Shown: positions 1 through 11,105 of the stretch, piece after piece
Numbering within the stretch: the first letter of the stretch is position 1
How the letters are laid out: each line of letters begins with the position of its first letter
Assembly: GCA_012656075.1 (NCBI GenBank)
Contig: JAAKBF010000259.1
Location: forward strand, 1 to 64,000
Length of the DNA: 64,000 nucleotides
Direction of reading: 5' to 3'
DNA from: Phytophthora hibernalis
Taxonomy: Eukaryota > Oomycota > Peronosporomycetes > Peronosporales > Peronosporaceae
Translations under genes and position numbers: made by a program
Notes under the pieces: generated by a model
The model's database searches: none
Seen by the model: only the letters and a program-made list of their open reading frames with translations
What the model was told of the DNA's origin: nothing

Positions 1-2
1 TA

Positions 3-2253
3 ATCGAAGCTGATCATGCGCGAACTGTGGCTCTGATTGAAGAAGATGAAGCAGTATTGAAGAACTTAAAGGAAGCGAAAACGAGACTAACCGCAACTAA
101 GAAAACGAGAGGTACGCTCCATTGAACTCTGATGTAGGTTGAGGACAACTAATCTCATTCGGCTGTTTAGGCGGCATACTACGCGATTGAAGGTGTCGAA
201 GAAGAAGCTGAGTTCTCCGAGTTTCACGCTCCTGCGCTTATCAAAAGTAGTGATGAGATGAACGCTGTCTACCAACGTATTAAAGCCGAATTCGAGTTCG
301 TCGCTCAACAGGTTGTGACTTCAAAGGAACGACTTGAGAAAGCTGTTGGAGAACGCAACAAAGTCGACGAGTTGATGAATCGACTTTACTGCCGGACGCA
401 GAACTCGATTCTGCGAACAAAGTATGGGTTTGTCAAGGTGAAGTACTATCGAGTGAAGGATAGCTGCGTGGTGGTGACACCGCTACAATGGGAAGCAACA
501 CTTTACATTCCCATGGACGAGATTCTAGCCTACGAAGCCATGTACAGGGAGGAAGAGTGCTTTACTATGGCCGATGAAGATGACAGAACACACAATTTTG
601 TGCGAATAGAGCGAGATGGAAGTCTCCGAACGTCGCAAAATGGAGATTGAAGAGAAGCAAATTCGCGAAATAATGGCGTGGCGTGCGAAGAAAGAAGTTG
701 AGGAAGTCCTACTGACAAAGGTGATTTGTCAAGACGAGTTAGAGTCTCAGTTGGTGTACGAGATGGAGGGACGAAAAACTAGTCTTGAATCTGCTCATAA
801 AGAGGCGATGAAGCTTCAGCGACGAGGTCGAGTATACCCTTCTCGAATACGACGACCACTTTCACAACGTCCTAGTCGACTGGATGCTAAGCGAGTTGCT
901 CGAGCAAGTGAAAAACGTTTGGCCATGGCTAGCATTGAGCAAGCTCTGCTAGCGAAGGAGAATCAACTGAGGCAGGAGAGTAAACGTGAACGGGACGCTA
1001 TTGCAGTGGAAACTTTAACTCGTGAGGTATTTGGTGAATTGTTAGGAGATGCCATCAAAGTGCTCTGCGAAGAGCGACTTCAGGAGACGAAACACGAAGC
1101 TGAAGAACTTCTTCGTTTGAAAGGGAACGCCATCATCACGACTAACGGTCAAGCAATGGTTCATGGTGCAGTTGTTGTACAATTACTGGGACTGGATCGA
1201 CTGTGGGTTGCAAGGAAACAGAAGTACACTCTGTTGTATTCCACCTGGGGCCACGAGTTTGCTAAGCTGCAGTTGGTTCGAAATGAGATGGCACGGCGTG
1301 AAGAACTTCGACGCCTTGCAGAGGAAGATAGACTTCTACACGAGGCTCGACGCAAGGAAATGCTGGCCGAAGAACGTTTGAGTCGGAAATTCTACGTCGA
1401 AGAAATAGTGCTTTGCATGCAGGAGAGGAAGGCGATGACAAACGCCGAGATGGAGATGAAGGAATACATTCGACAGCTTGAGCTCGAGGCTATGAAGTCG
1501 AAGTACTCGAGAATGGTCGAAGATAGGAATCGCGTGAATGACAAAGCCGCTCGTCGTCTTGAGATTAAGTTGGGAAAGAACGAACAGCATCGCTTACATC
1601 GTGAATGGAGGCAAATGAAGACCGAAGACGAGTTGTCGATGCAGATCCGCGAGAAAGAAATCGCCGAGGCTTTAGCTGAAGCACTGGAGCGTCAGTTTGA
1701 AAAATACCTCGCTGATCAGTTGGTACAAGGCAAAGTTACAGCCGAAATGGAGGCAAGTCGTCTGGCTGATAAACTGCGTGAGGCTCAACAGGTAGCAGCG
1801 GAAAACGCAGAGCCTTTGAGACGAAAATGGTGCAGGAACGAATGATCGCGACAGTGGAGACATTCTACACACTTGGAGGTAGAGTGGATGGACGCTATTG
1901 AAAGAGCCAAGTTTTGGGAACACCGAACACTACCACTTGAACAAAATCTAAAGAGAATGGAGCCTGATGTCAAGCGAATACAAGAAGAAAGGGAGCATGT
2001 TGTTAATGATGCCAAGTCCAAGAGAGAATACGCTGACAAGTGCAGAAAGTCCTGCAGCTGTAATAGCTGCTCGACGACTGAGATGTTCCAGCTGAGAGCG
2101 AGAGGGCGCGTCCCTATTAATAGATCTTGGAACACTGATATATTCAATAGAACAGGTTTACCGCAAGGAAAAGCGTCTCATGATTGGTTGGAAGTCTATG
2201 TGACACGCCGTCTTTTCCGCCCAGAAATTCTCCCTCGTTCTTCCTCATTCTAG
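3..2253 (+). pseudogene. Coiled-coil protein gene, 3' part, frameshifted
   Basis: Not recognised. The window opens inside an exon, so the 5' end is missing. The protein is dominated by long charged heptads (E, K, R, Q, L), as in filament or scaffold coiled coils. A GT-AG intron fits at 112-170 with an ACTAAT branch-like site at 147-152. Exon 2 is open to a stop at 650, but coil coding then continues in another frame from 616 to 1845 and again in further frames around 1815-1860 and 1873-2040. The two exon frames also disagree by one base at the intron. A non-coil, Trp/Gly-containing stretch lies at about 1130-1290. After about 2040 the reading becomes Cys-rich and unlike the rest and may not be coding. 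At least three frame changes mean a decaying gene or indel errors. The ORF end overlaps the start region of the Crinkler downstream. Confidence 0.6.
2244..2251 (+). promoter_or_regulatory. Candidate oomycete initiator (Inr)
   Basis: CTCATTCT sits 24-31 bases before the Crinkler ATG at 2275. It fits the oomycete initiator consensus YTCAYTYY, and short 5' leaders are usual in this group. The motif is short, so chance is possible. Confidence 0.4.
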
Positions 2254-2274
2254 AATCTGCCGCGTGGAGGAAAG

Positions 2275-3979
2275 ATGGTGAAGCTCTTCTGTGCTATCGT
2301 TGGTGTGGCAGGAAACGCGTTCTCGGTGCGACATGGACGAGAGGACTCGGTGGAGATTTGAAGGAGGCGATCAAGGCGAAGAAGATGTATCAGTTTCCTG
2401 CTGACGAGCTGCAGCTCTTCCTGGCGAAGACGGCGGGCGGCGCGTGGCTGCCAGACGACGATGACCTGGACAAGATGCTGCAGAATAAAGTTGACACATC
2501 GAAGATGAAGAAGCTGCGCGCGTCGTGGAAGTTGAACAAGCCAACCCTGTTTGGGCCAGACGTTTCGCTTGGAGAGGACGTGGTTCACGTGCTGGTGGTG
2601 GTCCCCCTCCGCAAGAGCAACCTCCAACCGAGGCTACTCTCTCTAACAAGAAGCGAAAGCTGGCTGAACTGAAGGAGGACATTACGCCGTCCTCGTTTGC
2701 GAAGTGTAAGGGGAGAAACGGTTGGGTGAAATGGTTGAAATCATTCAAGGGCCAAATTGAGTGCCATCGCGTTGAAAATTTGGACGCCAAACCGTCGATT
2801 CCTGTTGTGCTCTTGAACAAAACGTTCGCCAGATTTGAGGAAAATTGCAACCAGATCGAGTTCGACGAGAAAGACTGTAACTTTGCGAGGCAGCTGTGTC
2901 TTGGTATGTCCGCTCCTTACGAAAGCGAAGCAGAATTGGCGGAGACGGCGCGGGGGCTGCTGACAGAATATCTGCTCGCAGACTATCCCGCCTCGACGAT
3001 TACTCCGGCAACTGTCAATGGATCGGTATCAGATGGTTCCTATCGTTTTGGAGAAACGCTGCTGCTTAATTTGGAATGCAAACTCCAGAAAGGAGATGGT
3101 GGTGGGGATCCAACGATGCAAAATATCGCGTACTACATCAAGAACTTGCCAGACGTGGTCGACCGTCAATTCCCGTGTTTCTTGGTGGATATTTGTGGAC
3201 CACTCATGAGCGTGTTTGGAATCGTTAACACGGGGGACGAAGATGCGATTTGTGAGCCGCTAGCTACGAGTTTCCCTCTGCTTTTCTTCGATAACGAGAG
3301 AATGATGGTGTCGTTGACTCGGTTGTGCGCGTCATTGAAGACTGCTCTGCAAGAGCTGACGAATGATCTCAGTAGTACCGGTAGCCGTCAAAATCGCGCG
3401 CCTGCAACTAACATCAGTCGCTTGGGGTTCCCGTATAAAGATTCTGTCGAAGTCAACGGATCAGCAATCTCATTTCAATATCTCACAGTCGTTCAGCGGT
3501 ACGTTTTCAACGCGCGTGGTGGTGAAAACGACGTCATTGTCAAGTTCGCTAAGCGATACGGGAAGGAAGTCCATGAATATTGTTTTGAGGCCGGATTTGC
3601 CCCCAAACTATTGTACTGTGAATCCTTACCAAATGATTGGGTGTTCGTCGTTATGGAGCAACTTCCGTTGGTTTCCCTCCGTCAAGCCAAATTGGACGGC
3701 AATGGTGGGATGATCAGTATCCAGCTGCTCAAGATCAAGCGCACCCTCGCAAAGGAATCTTTCGTCCATGGCGATCTTCGTGAGAGTAATGTGATGTGGG
3801 ATACGTCCAAGAACCGAGTCGTTTTGATCGATTTCGATTGGTCGGGAAGGGATGGTGTCAACAGATATCCACCATTTATGAACCCTGAAGTACCATGGCC
3901 GCAAGGAGCAGCGTCTGAGAAACCACTTCAGGTTAAGCATGATGAGTATTGGTTTGAGGTGATCCGCTGTCAGCTGTGA
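2275..3979 (+). pseudogene. Crinkler (CRN) effector, nuclease-like plus kinase-like C-terminus, two frameshifts
   Basis: CRNs are cytoplasmic effectors that are secreted and act in host cells, often in the nucleus. The start MVKLFCAIVG at 2275 is the typical CRN N-terminus. The header motif LQLFLAK lies at about 2411-2431, and HVLVVVP, the usual recombination boundary between header and C-terminal domain, at about 2587-2608. The header starts in one frame (stop 2359-2361), continues in a second to 2672, and the C-terminal part is open in a third (2525-3979). The breaks lie near GG and CCCCC runs, so single-base loss or an assembly error would explain both. The C-terminal part holds NLECK, an E-x-K pattern of restriction-endonuclease folds (about 3070-3084), then HGDLRESNV (about 3768-3794) and LIDFDW (about 3824-3841), matching a kinase catalytic loop and DFG-like position. 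This is the nuclease-kinase CRN layout. Function of this copy is doubtful unless the breaks are errors. Confidence 0.85.
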
Positions 3980-4262
3980 TCGGAAGTCATTGGCAGTCGC
4001 TCGGCGACCGGATTTGTGACGAGAACCCGAGGAGCGAGGCAGAAGCAGCGGGCATACCGCCATCAAGCCCGAAGCATCATCCGTGCGACGGTATCCAAGA
4101 ACTGTAGGAGCTCAATTAGTGGTCGATCTGCTTCTATCGGATAGGGCAGAGCGTAGAAGATTGCGCACCAAGGTTCAAAATACGTCCGCATTACAATACA
4201 ATAATCTTGACTAAGCTTAGTACATATACGTGTTATTGGTTCGCGGGCTGCTGGCATAGCTC

Positions 4263-4284
4263 CTATTATAGCATGCTATAATAG
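4263..4284. repeat. 22-bp perfect palindrome
   Basis: CTATTATAGCATGCTATAAT followed by AG is identical to its reverse complement across 22 bases with no spacer. It lies about 285 bp after the Crinkler stop. It could form a cruciform or be a dyad protein-binding site; nothing in the sequence shows a function. Confidence 0.85.
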
Positions 4285-4730
4285 CATTTCTTTGTAATAA
4301 TTTCCTTTGAAACCATAAATATATTTATTTCTGCCAACCATGAAGACCATACCGTCAAAATTCCAACCGCGTCTGACCAAAGTCCAACAGTACCGGTAAG
4401 AGGCCAAAATCAGTTTTGTGCCATTTTTCTGTTTAATGACACGCCGCACACCACCATTCGCTGCCACATGCTCATTCAGCGTTTGGAGCCGCAGCAGACC
4501 GAAGCAAGCGTGGAGACCAGCGTGGAGGCTGTGCGTCGACGGACCGCCGCCCCGAGCGGCGTTCTTCAACAAGGCCGTGGCAGCTGCGCCGCTGGCGGTC
4601 GTGAACATGACCAAGGCTGCACACGGGAGCAAGAGCAAGGAGGCTGCTTCGTGGGCGACACTTGGGCTCGCCCGCTGCGTGCATGTGCTTGCGTATTGTG
4701 ATGGTGCGCGTGCGCCTTTGTGCTTACCCA

Positions 4731-4791
4731 TGACGGTGCCTCCGGGTGGGGGACCAGCGTTGCTGCAGGCCGGTTCGAATCCGGCCATCGT
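4731..4791 (+). tRNA. tRNA-like remnant (Ser-like, anticodon arm missing)
   Basis: A canonical T arm (GCCGG TTCGAAT CCGGC) is followed directly by CATCGTC, which can pair with GACGGTG at 4731-4737 as a 7-bp acceptor stem with one G-U pair. The D-arm region resembles that of a serine tRNA, but only about 61 nt separate the ends and no anticodon arm is present. So it is a pseudo-tRNA. It lies about 45 bp beyond the stop of the Crypton-1 gene, on the opposite strand. Confidence 0.4.
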
Positions 4792-4837
4792 CTTTCTCTC
4801 AACTATGTTTGTTTTGCTTTGTGATATTTTATTTAGG

Positions 4838-6942
4838 CTATTGCTTGGGCTGGAGGCGAATGAATGCAGGAAGCGCAGAAGCAGGTGTCGGGTCGACGAT
4901 GCTTCCAGCGTTGGCCCGCTCGTGGAATTGAGCGGTGTGCAAGTCGAGCTTTCCTTCTTTGTGAAGCTTGCGAAGAGCTTTGATGACCGTGCCGACTGCA
5001 AGTGCTGGCGATCCATTCGATTTCAAGAAGTCTAGCGTGTTATCCTGTGCTTTCACTCCAGCGCTCAGCACCTCGCTCTTGAAAGCATCGGATGTTTCGT
5101 CTAGTGCGAACCCAATCGGTAAGAACAGCATCATATACCCGACGGCGTGTCTAAACTCGTACAGCGTTGTCTTTTTGACAGATCGCGAGGCATATACACG
5201 GGGCTCCGACGTAAACTACTCAAATCAGACTGCAGATAGCGACTGCGAGCCCTTCTTCTTCGAGCGCACGGTTTTTGCACCTGCTGGACTGTTGAGATGA
5301 CTGATGGTGGACCCTTGTTGGGTTGCTCGCCGGTTGCTGGTGCAGATGCCTGAGTGTGCAGCCGTGACTCAAGTGCTAACTGCCGTTCTTCAAGCCTTTT
5401 GTTCTGTAGGATGAGAAGTTGGATCTGCTCGGACTGCTCCTTGACAATCGCAAGTACCGCCGAGGACTCACAGCCGCAACTACGAGGACTAGTTGGGTCT
5501 GGAGGTGGGGTGAAGGCGCGCCTAATAGTGGCACTCCAGGCCAACACCTCTGCTTCACCGATCGATCTTGCTGACATAGCCTCGCGTATCTTCATGACGA
5601 GCGCACTACCCTCTGCAAGCAGCAGCACGTCAGGGTAGTGCATTATTAGCGTCGCAGCCAAGCACTCGGCCACAGTTTCGTCAAGATTGAGCGCTGCATT
5701 TGCAAACGCTAGCGAGCTCATGAGCAGCAGAGCTTGTAGCGTTTGGGCACGGTCGCGACATGGGGTTCAAGGAAAGCAGTGAAGGAAGTCGGGCACCTTC
5801 TTTCGGTTCCACCCGCTCAAGACTCGGGATACCTTCTGGTCGGCCTGCGTCGTGCCCAGCATGTAGCCAAACGCTTTGTTGACACGGTCCAGCTGCCAGC
5901 CGCCGCGCTCGATGATCCAGTTCTCGGCCACACTGCCGTCGTTGGCGTGCATGGCCGCACCCCGCCTAAAGGAGTGCGAGGTAAGCCCCGAGGTAAGTCG
6001 GATCTGCCTCTCTTGTGCTACTTGCTTAACTCTAACCAGCAAACGATTGACGTATGCTTGTGCACCAGGTACAGAGCGCTTGCCCGATGCCGTTGGTCTT
6101 CAATCGTCGTCCGCCTCCAGCAGCTCGACGAGGGTCAAGTCCTCAACATCGCTCGCAACAGCAGCGCTCCGCTTCGTGGACTGAAACTGGGGGAAAAGCG
6201 CTTGGTGGGCGCCGTCTGCATTGTGAGTGCGGCAGCCAAAGTAAAACGTGGGCAGGTTAGGAAAGATGCTGGATCTGTGAACAGCGAGATGCCCTGTAAT
6301 AAAGCTGTCTTGACCCGCTTGAAGCGGAGAAAGAGTACTCCACCTAACAGAGCAACAACATGTTAGTCTAGTATGAGTCTGCAAATAGCAATTCACTGAA
6401 ATGGCTTACCAGGTAGTACCGAGAGCTGTTGTTTTTCGAGTTGCTCTGCATCCGAGCTACGTCCATACAGATACCACATCATCACTACTAAGGATGCATT
6501 TAGATAGACGTCATCCGCAGAGCCAGACGTATACAGAAGCAGAACGATACTTTCTAAGTCTTTTGGAGCATGGCGGTGCTTTCTTTTCAAAGACACCATC
6601 CTCGCGCTTGGTACAGAACTTCCCAAGTCCAGAAAGAATATTTTGCAGCTGCGGCTTCACTATTGCACCCTGTCTTGGATATTTGTCCAGCAACCAGTTT
6701 TTGACGTTACCAAAGTAGACAAGACACGTATTCGTCGTGCGAGCATTGTCTGTCGATCTAGCTAGGGAATATGCATACTTGTCTAACATAATTTTTAATA
6801 TCTTACCGGTCTCGTCGGTACCGATTAGCTCGAGAGCTTTGTCGAGTGTCATGTCCTCAGCATGCAGAAATGCTGTAAACGAATTTATTGCTGTTACCCG
6901 CGCCTTCTTGCTGTTGGCGGGTGCCAACGACGCGATGGACAT
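4838..6942 (-). pseudogene. Crypton-type tyrosine recombinase (copy 1), multiply frameshifted
   Basis: Cryptons are DNA elements moved by a tyrosine recombinase (YR) without TIRs or reverse transcriptase. ATG at 6942-6940 opens an N-terminal core-binding region. The first catalytic Arg is in WYLYGRSSD (about 6430-6460), and the HxxR box reads SHSFRRG (about 5960-5980), followed by GGWQ and FGYMLGTTQAD, where the nucleophilic Tyr is expected. After it come a Cys-containing linker and a basic, helical tail ending at 4838. The parts lie in at least five frames (6942-6511, 6626-6393, 6396-6100, 6042-5767, 5721-5131, 5134-4838), so the gene is dead. It parallels copy 2 segment by segment (for example KKAPPCSK versus SKAPPCTK), which fixes the family and the order of pieces. 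Confidence 0.75.
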
Positions 6943-7794
6943 GACTTTAGCTCTCTCCTTTTCTGCTGTGAAGGCGCAATTACCGCAGCAAAGTCAGAAA
7001 CCTTGGTATATTGTTAGAATATGCATTCATATGAAGTTTTGTATTGAATAGTAAATATTGTCAACATATTCCAACTAAATATGGTCGGATTGGTCGGAAC
7101 ATCGCAATTTTTCACAAGCTCAAATGATTGGGCAAAAATACTGAAACACACCGCTCTCATTGGTGGGACAGGCAGTGAGAGCATAGAGTATTCCACCCTT
7201 GGTTGGAATAGCGTGGATATTATACCATACCATAAAATATCGGACCAGAGGATCTCATCGGACTTATGTACGACACACAGATTTTCTAAGGATAAGCAAC
7301 GTGCCAAAACTTTTAGCTGGTACTAACTTTTGCCGCGTTTAGGGAGACAAAAGATGTGAAAGTTTAAATGAGTCCCTTTCCGCCCAGTTTATAGGCGGTA
7401 GGAAATGGCCTGAAATGCCCTCTGGGCTGAGAAAATCGATCCTTTCTATTTGTATGCAATTTTAGCTCTAGAGCCATGTGCTCTCGAGCCGGTAAATTCA
7501 ATAATGATACCCGATTTCCGGGATCGTTCGGATAATTAGGCATCTGTCCGGATATCAAAAGACAGACCATCACTATTATGCGTGCCTATTAATTGCTTAT
7601 TAGCCAGTTAGAACTAGGTACTTGGGCTTGGATAGACATGCAGCGAGCCAGTGGCTATCAGCTTCCCACTTTCTACCAAGCTGTCGCCGACGGTGGGTCC
7701 CCTTCCTCACTCTCTCTTTTTCATCGCTACTGCGAAGACGTCCTCCACAGTCTCCAAGTCCAACACAGGACCACAGTGCTTCTGACCCCCTCTC
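6943..7794. other. Spacer between the two Crypton copies
   Basis: AT-rich, with short unsupported frames on both strands. An ATCGGACC motif at 7239-7246 and GGTCGG repeats at 7083-7100 recall the sites upstream of Crypton copy 2. A pyrimidine-rich run (7690-7800) precedes the tRNA-like sequence. No gene is supported. Confidence 0.5.
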
Positions 7795-7865
7795 AACAAT
7801 GAAGCTCAACTGGATGAGCGCAGGGCTTCGGCCCTGAGGTGCCTGTTCAAATCGGGCCATCGTTA
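7795..7865 (+). tRNA. tRNA-like sequence (Arg-TCG-like), degenerate
   Basis: A near-complete cloverleaf can be drawn in 71 nt: acceptor AACAATG/CATCGTT (one A-C mismatch), D arm GCTC-AACTGGAT-GAGC, anticodon stem CAGGG/CCCTG, T arm GCCTG-TTCAAAT-CGGGC (one G-U). The anticodon loop CTTCGG has six instead of seven bases; the likely anticodon is TCG. One mismatch and the short loop argue for a pseudogene. It lies about 150 bp beyond the Crypton-2 stop, on the opposite strand, the same position as the remnant beside copy 1. Confidence 0.45.
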
Positions 7866-8015
7866 TTTATCATTTTGGGTTGGAGGCCACGACAAGGTCA
7901 ATCTTCAAGACGTTGATTTGGTAGGCCACAATGCGACGGGTTGCGCGTATATTGACGGTGGTATCTGCGTGCTACAATAGATAGAGTATATGCGTTTGTG
8001 ACTCACTTGATCTGG

Positions 8016-10073
8016 TTACTTGCTAACAACCTCGAGTACGTTTTGCGTGTAGCCAGGAGACGGGTCTTGAATTGCAACTGTGTTTAGCAGCTGACGGTGG
8101 CGATGGATGGCGGCGTTGAGAGCACCGGCGCTATGCAGTCGCTGGAGATGCTTGAGAACGGCGCTGGAGCCACATGAGGTGATGCTGTGCGTTGACTTCA
8201 GGTACGTCAGAACGGCACCCTCAGCGCGTTTACCAACCTCCAGCACTCGATCACGGTAGTCTGCAGCGTCTTGGTTGAGGACGAAGCCGTCTGTGAGGAA
8301 AAGCTCCATGAATGCAACGAGAAGCTTTGCCTTGCTGTTTTGAAGCCCCAGTTTCCAGCGTGGCTCGAGTGCATACCAGGTAAACCAAATCGTGTACAGG
8401 TGCGTTACAGATCCTCTGCGCTGTTTCTTCTTGGGTGTACTCACATTCGATGTGTCTTCCGCTAGCTGGTTCCTTTTGTTCGCAGCTGGTTCCTTTTGTT
8501 CGTAGCTGGAGCAGGATCGCCGTTCAGCTTTGCCTCAAGCATGTCCATGCGCGCGTCTTGTCGCTTGGAATTGTCGATAATGTGTTTAATGACAGCGGCT
8601 TGGTGATCGATGATCTTCTGCTCATGGCTTGGGTACTTGGTTTAATTTCGTGGTCGCTTGGTGGTGGAGCAAACTGAGATTTGTTCGTACAGGAAGCTGC
8701 TGATTCGACAAGGTGAGTCGACCACGCGAGAAGGTCTGCCAACGAGCAGCCAGCGAGTACGACGCAAGATTCGAGGCGCTTCACGGCCGGACTCTTCGGA
8801 CTCAAGGCCTTCAATACGGGGTAATGACGGACGACGAACGCAGTAAGGACGTCAAGGACCTTCTCGTTGACGTTGAAGCTCTCTGTCCCAAGCTGTGAGC
8901 ACGTCGCGAACAGAGCACGCCGGAGCTTACCGATGGTCTCAAGCGTATCGGAGTCGAAGCTGGAGAGGACTTGGAGCGGGACATCAGTCGTGGGTTTATA
9001 TCCGCTAAGTACCTTGGCAATCATGTGATCTTCTCTGCTGGTGTTGAAAATGTAGTTGAAGCCTTTGTTTGTCGTGCTCAGGTTCCACGATCCGCGGTCG
9101 AATATCCAGCGCGCAGTCATCATCTCGCAGCCATTGGCATGCTGAGCCCCGGCGCGGCGGAAGGAATGCGACGTCAGCATGGATGATACACCAGCGGCAG
9201 GTGCAACGCGGTCCAGCACGCGGTTAACATGCGCGTAAATCGTCGGCGTCCTGTTCACACGAGGAACAGCGGTTGGAGTCGCAAGGCCGAGGGTCGCTGG
9301 CGGTGCGTTGAGGAGCTCTACGAGCGGCACATCAGGGGACAGCGTGACAGGAGTTTGCTCGGCTTGGTCTGAGAGATTCTCGATGAGAACTGCGCACGGC
9401 GCGGCTTGGACGATCAGTGCGAGAGCGACGGCGAGCAGGGGCACGTGCCAAAGTCAGCATCAGGGAAGAGTGACAGCCCTTGCTCTTCGGACGTCTTCAC
9501 GCGGACAAGTCGGAGGAAGAATACGTCGGCGGCATCGATGGAGACGTTTCGTTTCCGGATCATGGACAAATCTGACGCCCGTCCGAAAAGGTACCAGAGG
9601 AGACACAGGAGAGCAGCATCTTGGTAGTCACTTTCCAAACTTGCATTGCTATACAAATACACAATCATTCTTTTCAAGTCAGCTTTGGTACATGGTGGAG
9701 CTTTCGATACAAAACCACCACCATTTCTTTTCAAGCAGAACTTATCAAGATTCTTTCCCATTTTAAGCAGCCGCGATTCTAGCGACGCTCTGTGTTTAGG
9801 AAATTGCTCTAGAAGCCAAATCTTTGCTTGACGATAGTACTGCATTGCAGTGTTTCGTGCTAGCACTTTGCCCTTCTTTCCTTCGCTAAATGCAAGATAC
9901 ATACCAAACTTATCCATGACACACACAAAACTTCTTCCGCTCTCGTCTGCCTCTTTGCATTTCCGTATATACTCCTCCTCAACTTCCTCACCCTTCAGAA
10001 ACTTGGAAAACGCTGCGATAGCAGTCACCTTTGCACGTAGTGTATTGCCGGGCTGTAGTTCCTCCAAACCCAT
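8016..10073 (-). pseudogene. Crypton-type tyrosine recombinase (copy 2), frameshifted
   Basis: The better preserved copy. MGLEELQPGN at 10073 starts the SAM-like core-binding domain; the first catalytic Arg lies in WYLFGRASDL (about 9570-9600). A frame change at 9414-9444 leads into the second frame (to 8524), which holds SHSFRRAGAQ (about 9145-9175), RGSWN and FNYIFNTS with the candidate nucleophilic Tyr near 9050. A Cys-containing linker, a Ser/Thr-rich part and a second frame change near 8450-8524 lead to the basic tail starting KKKQRRG and ending at 8016. YR strand cutting uses R-HxxR-Y, all visible here, so this copy lost function through indels and not through loss of the active site. 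The upstream region carries repeated GGTCCGATA sites. In-frame coding before 10073 exists, but the ATG there starts the conserved part. Confidence 0.8.
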
Positions 10074-10330
10074 AGTAGTGGTCCGATAGTGGTCCGATAA
10101 AAAAATATGAAAGTGATACGCCCAACACTTGAAAATCGTAACAGCGTACACATATTTTACGTTTTTATCGGACTTGATACGTCCGATCGACTGGTGTAGA
10201 GGACTCACCGAGCCCTACCATATCTGATTGGTTGAAAGTAAGTGTTATCTATCATTTCATTGGCTGATATACATTTCTGGAATTTCATTGGCAGAATCCC
10301 ACCTATACAAAATTTAAGTATGGTCCGATA
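10074..10330. promoter_or_regulatory. Clustered GGTCCGAT / ATCGGACC sites upstream of Crypton 2
   Basis: GTGGTCCGATA is repeated in tandem at 10077-10099, with TTATCGGAC at 10166-10173, GTCCGATCG at 10181-10189 and GGTCCGATAA at 10322-10331. Both orientations occur. Possible roles are recombinase binding sites or promoter elements; this is inference from repetition and place only. Confidence 0.35.
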
Positions 10331-10339
10331 AGTGATGAT

Positions 10340-10760
10340 ATTCATCCATAACATAATTTATTCTGGACACTCCACCACATAATTTATGGCGCCCAGTCTT
10401 CGTCCTAGTAAAGTCGTTCAAGCTATCAAATCCGTTGTCAAGAGTTTCTAAGCGAGGCGCTACGTAGTATGTGCTTGTACTCCCCACATAAACATCTCCA
10501 GTTAGCTTTTCAGGTGCAATGTAACGTCAACTAGCGCTTCATTATGTATTGTTCACTGCAGTAAGATGACATAATTTATGTTTCGATTTCAGATTGCTCA
10601 TGCCATTATTTATGTCGGAGGAGGCCTCCTCAAAAATAAAAATGCCATAATCGGGCGATTATGTCATGCCTATTTATGAGGACAGCATTAGAAAATAAAT
10701 AATGCCGCACGGCGAGGCAAACCTGCTGCATAAATAATGTCATGTCAAGCTAGCAGTACA
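10340..10760. repeat. AT-rich region with repeated CATAATTTATG-type motifs
   Basis: CATAATTTAT(G) and its variants CATTATTTATG, CATAAATAATG and ATCAATTATG recur at least eight times in both orientations. The motif is nearly self-complementary. The same motif returns at 12640-12740, on the far side of the Gypsy fragment. No coding region is supported. Confidence 0.5.
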
Positions 10761-11105
10761 TCAATTATGTCATTATGACAGCTATGACCTACGTTGCAGT
10801 TGCTAGTCCATCTACAGTGCTGGCATCCCAATAACTACAGGAGTTGTTCCAGCGTGATCGGGCGCAGGCCGCTGCGAGCGTATGCGAGCTACGCTAAAGA
10901 ATCGCTCAACCACATTGGAGGTTGGTTATTTTTACGCAACTGCGTGAAAATAGCTTTGAGACTAGGAGGGAAAGATGAAACCAACGCGAAGGATAGGAGC
11001 GGTAGGAGCGTTAGCGTTAGTTTCCAACTTTCTCGTTCGGATTAACCCGCCACGCCACACCCTGGCAGTGAAGGGCTACAATGCAAGCGTTCAAATTGCG
11101 CTGGT

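Larger units (their letters stand above)
3980..4830. other. Intergenic stretch, no supported gene
   Basis: Contains a 22-bp perfect palindrome (4263-4284), a GC-rich block at 4470-4700 open on both strands, and a tRNA-like remnant at 4731-4791. The open frames over the GC-rich block run through the tRNA-like sequence and into the tail of the neighbouring Crypton, so they are not credible genes as they stand. A fragment of an old gene in the GC-rich block cannot be excluded. Confidence 0.5.

Noticed and set aside
4731..4791. Functional tRNA gene
   Set aside because: No anticodon arm; only acceptor and T arm are convincing.
4276..5035. Long frames on both strands over the GC-rich block
   Set aside because: They run through the tRNA-like remnant and the end of Crypton-1, so they cannot be one gene.
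5743..6366. 207-codon plus-strand frame
   Set aside because: Antisense of the Crypton-1 catalytic region, which carries the YR motifs on minus.
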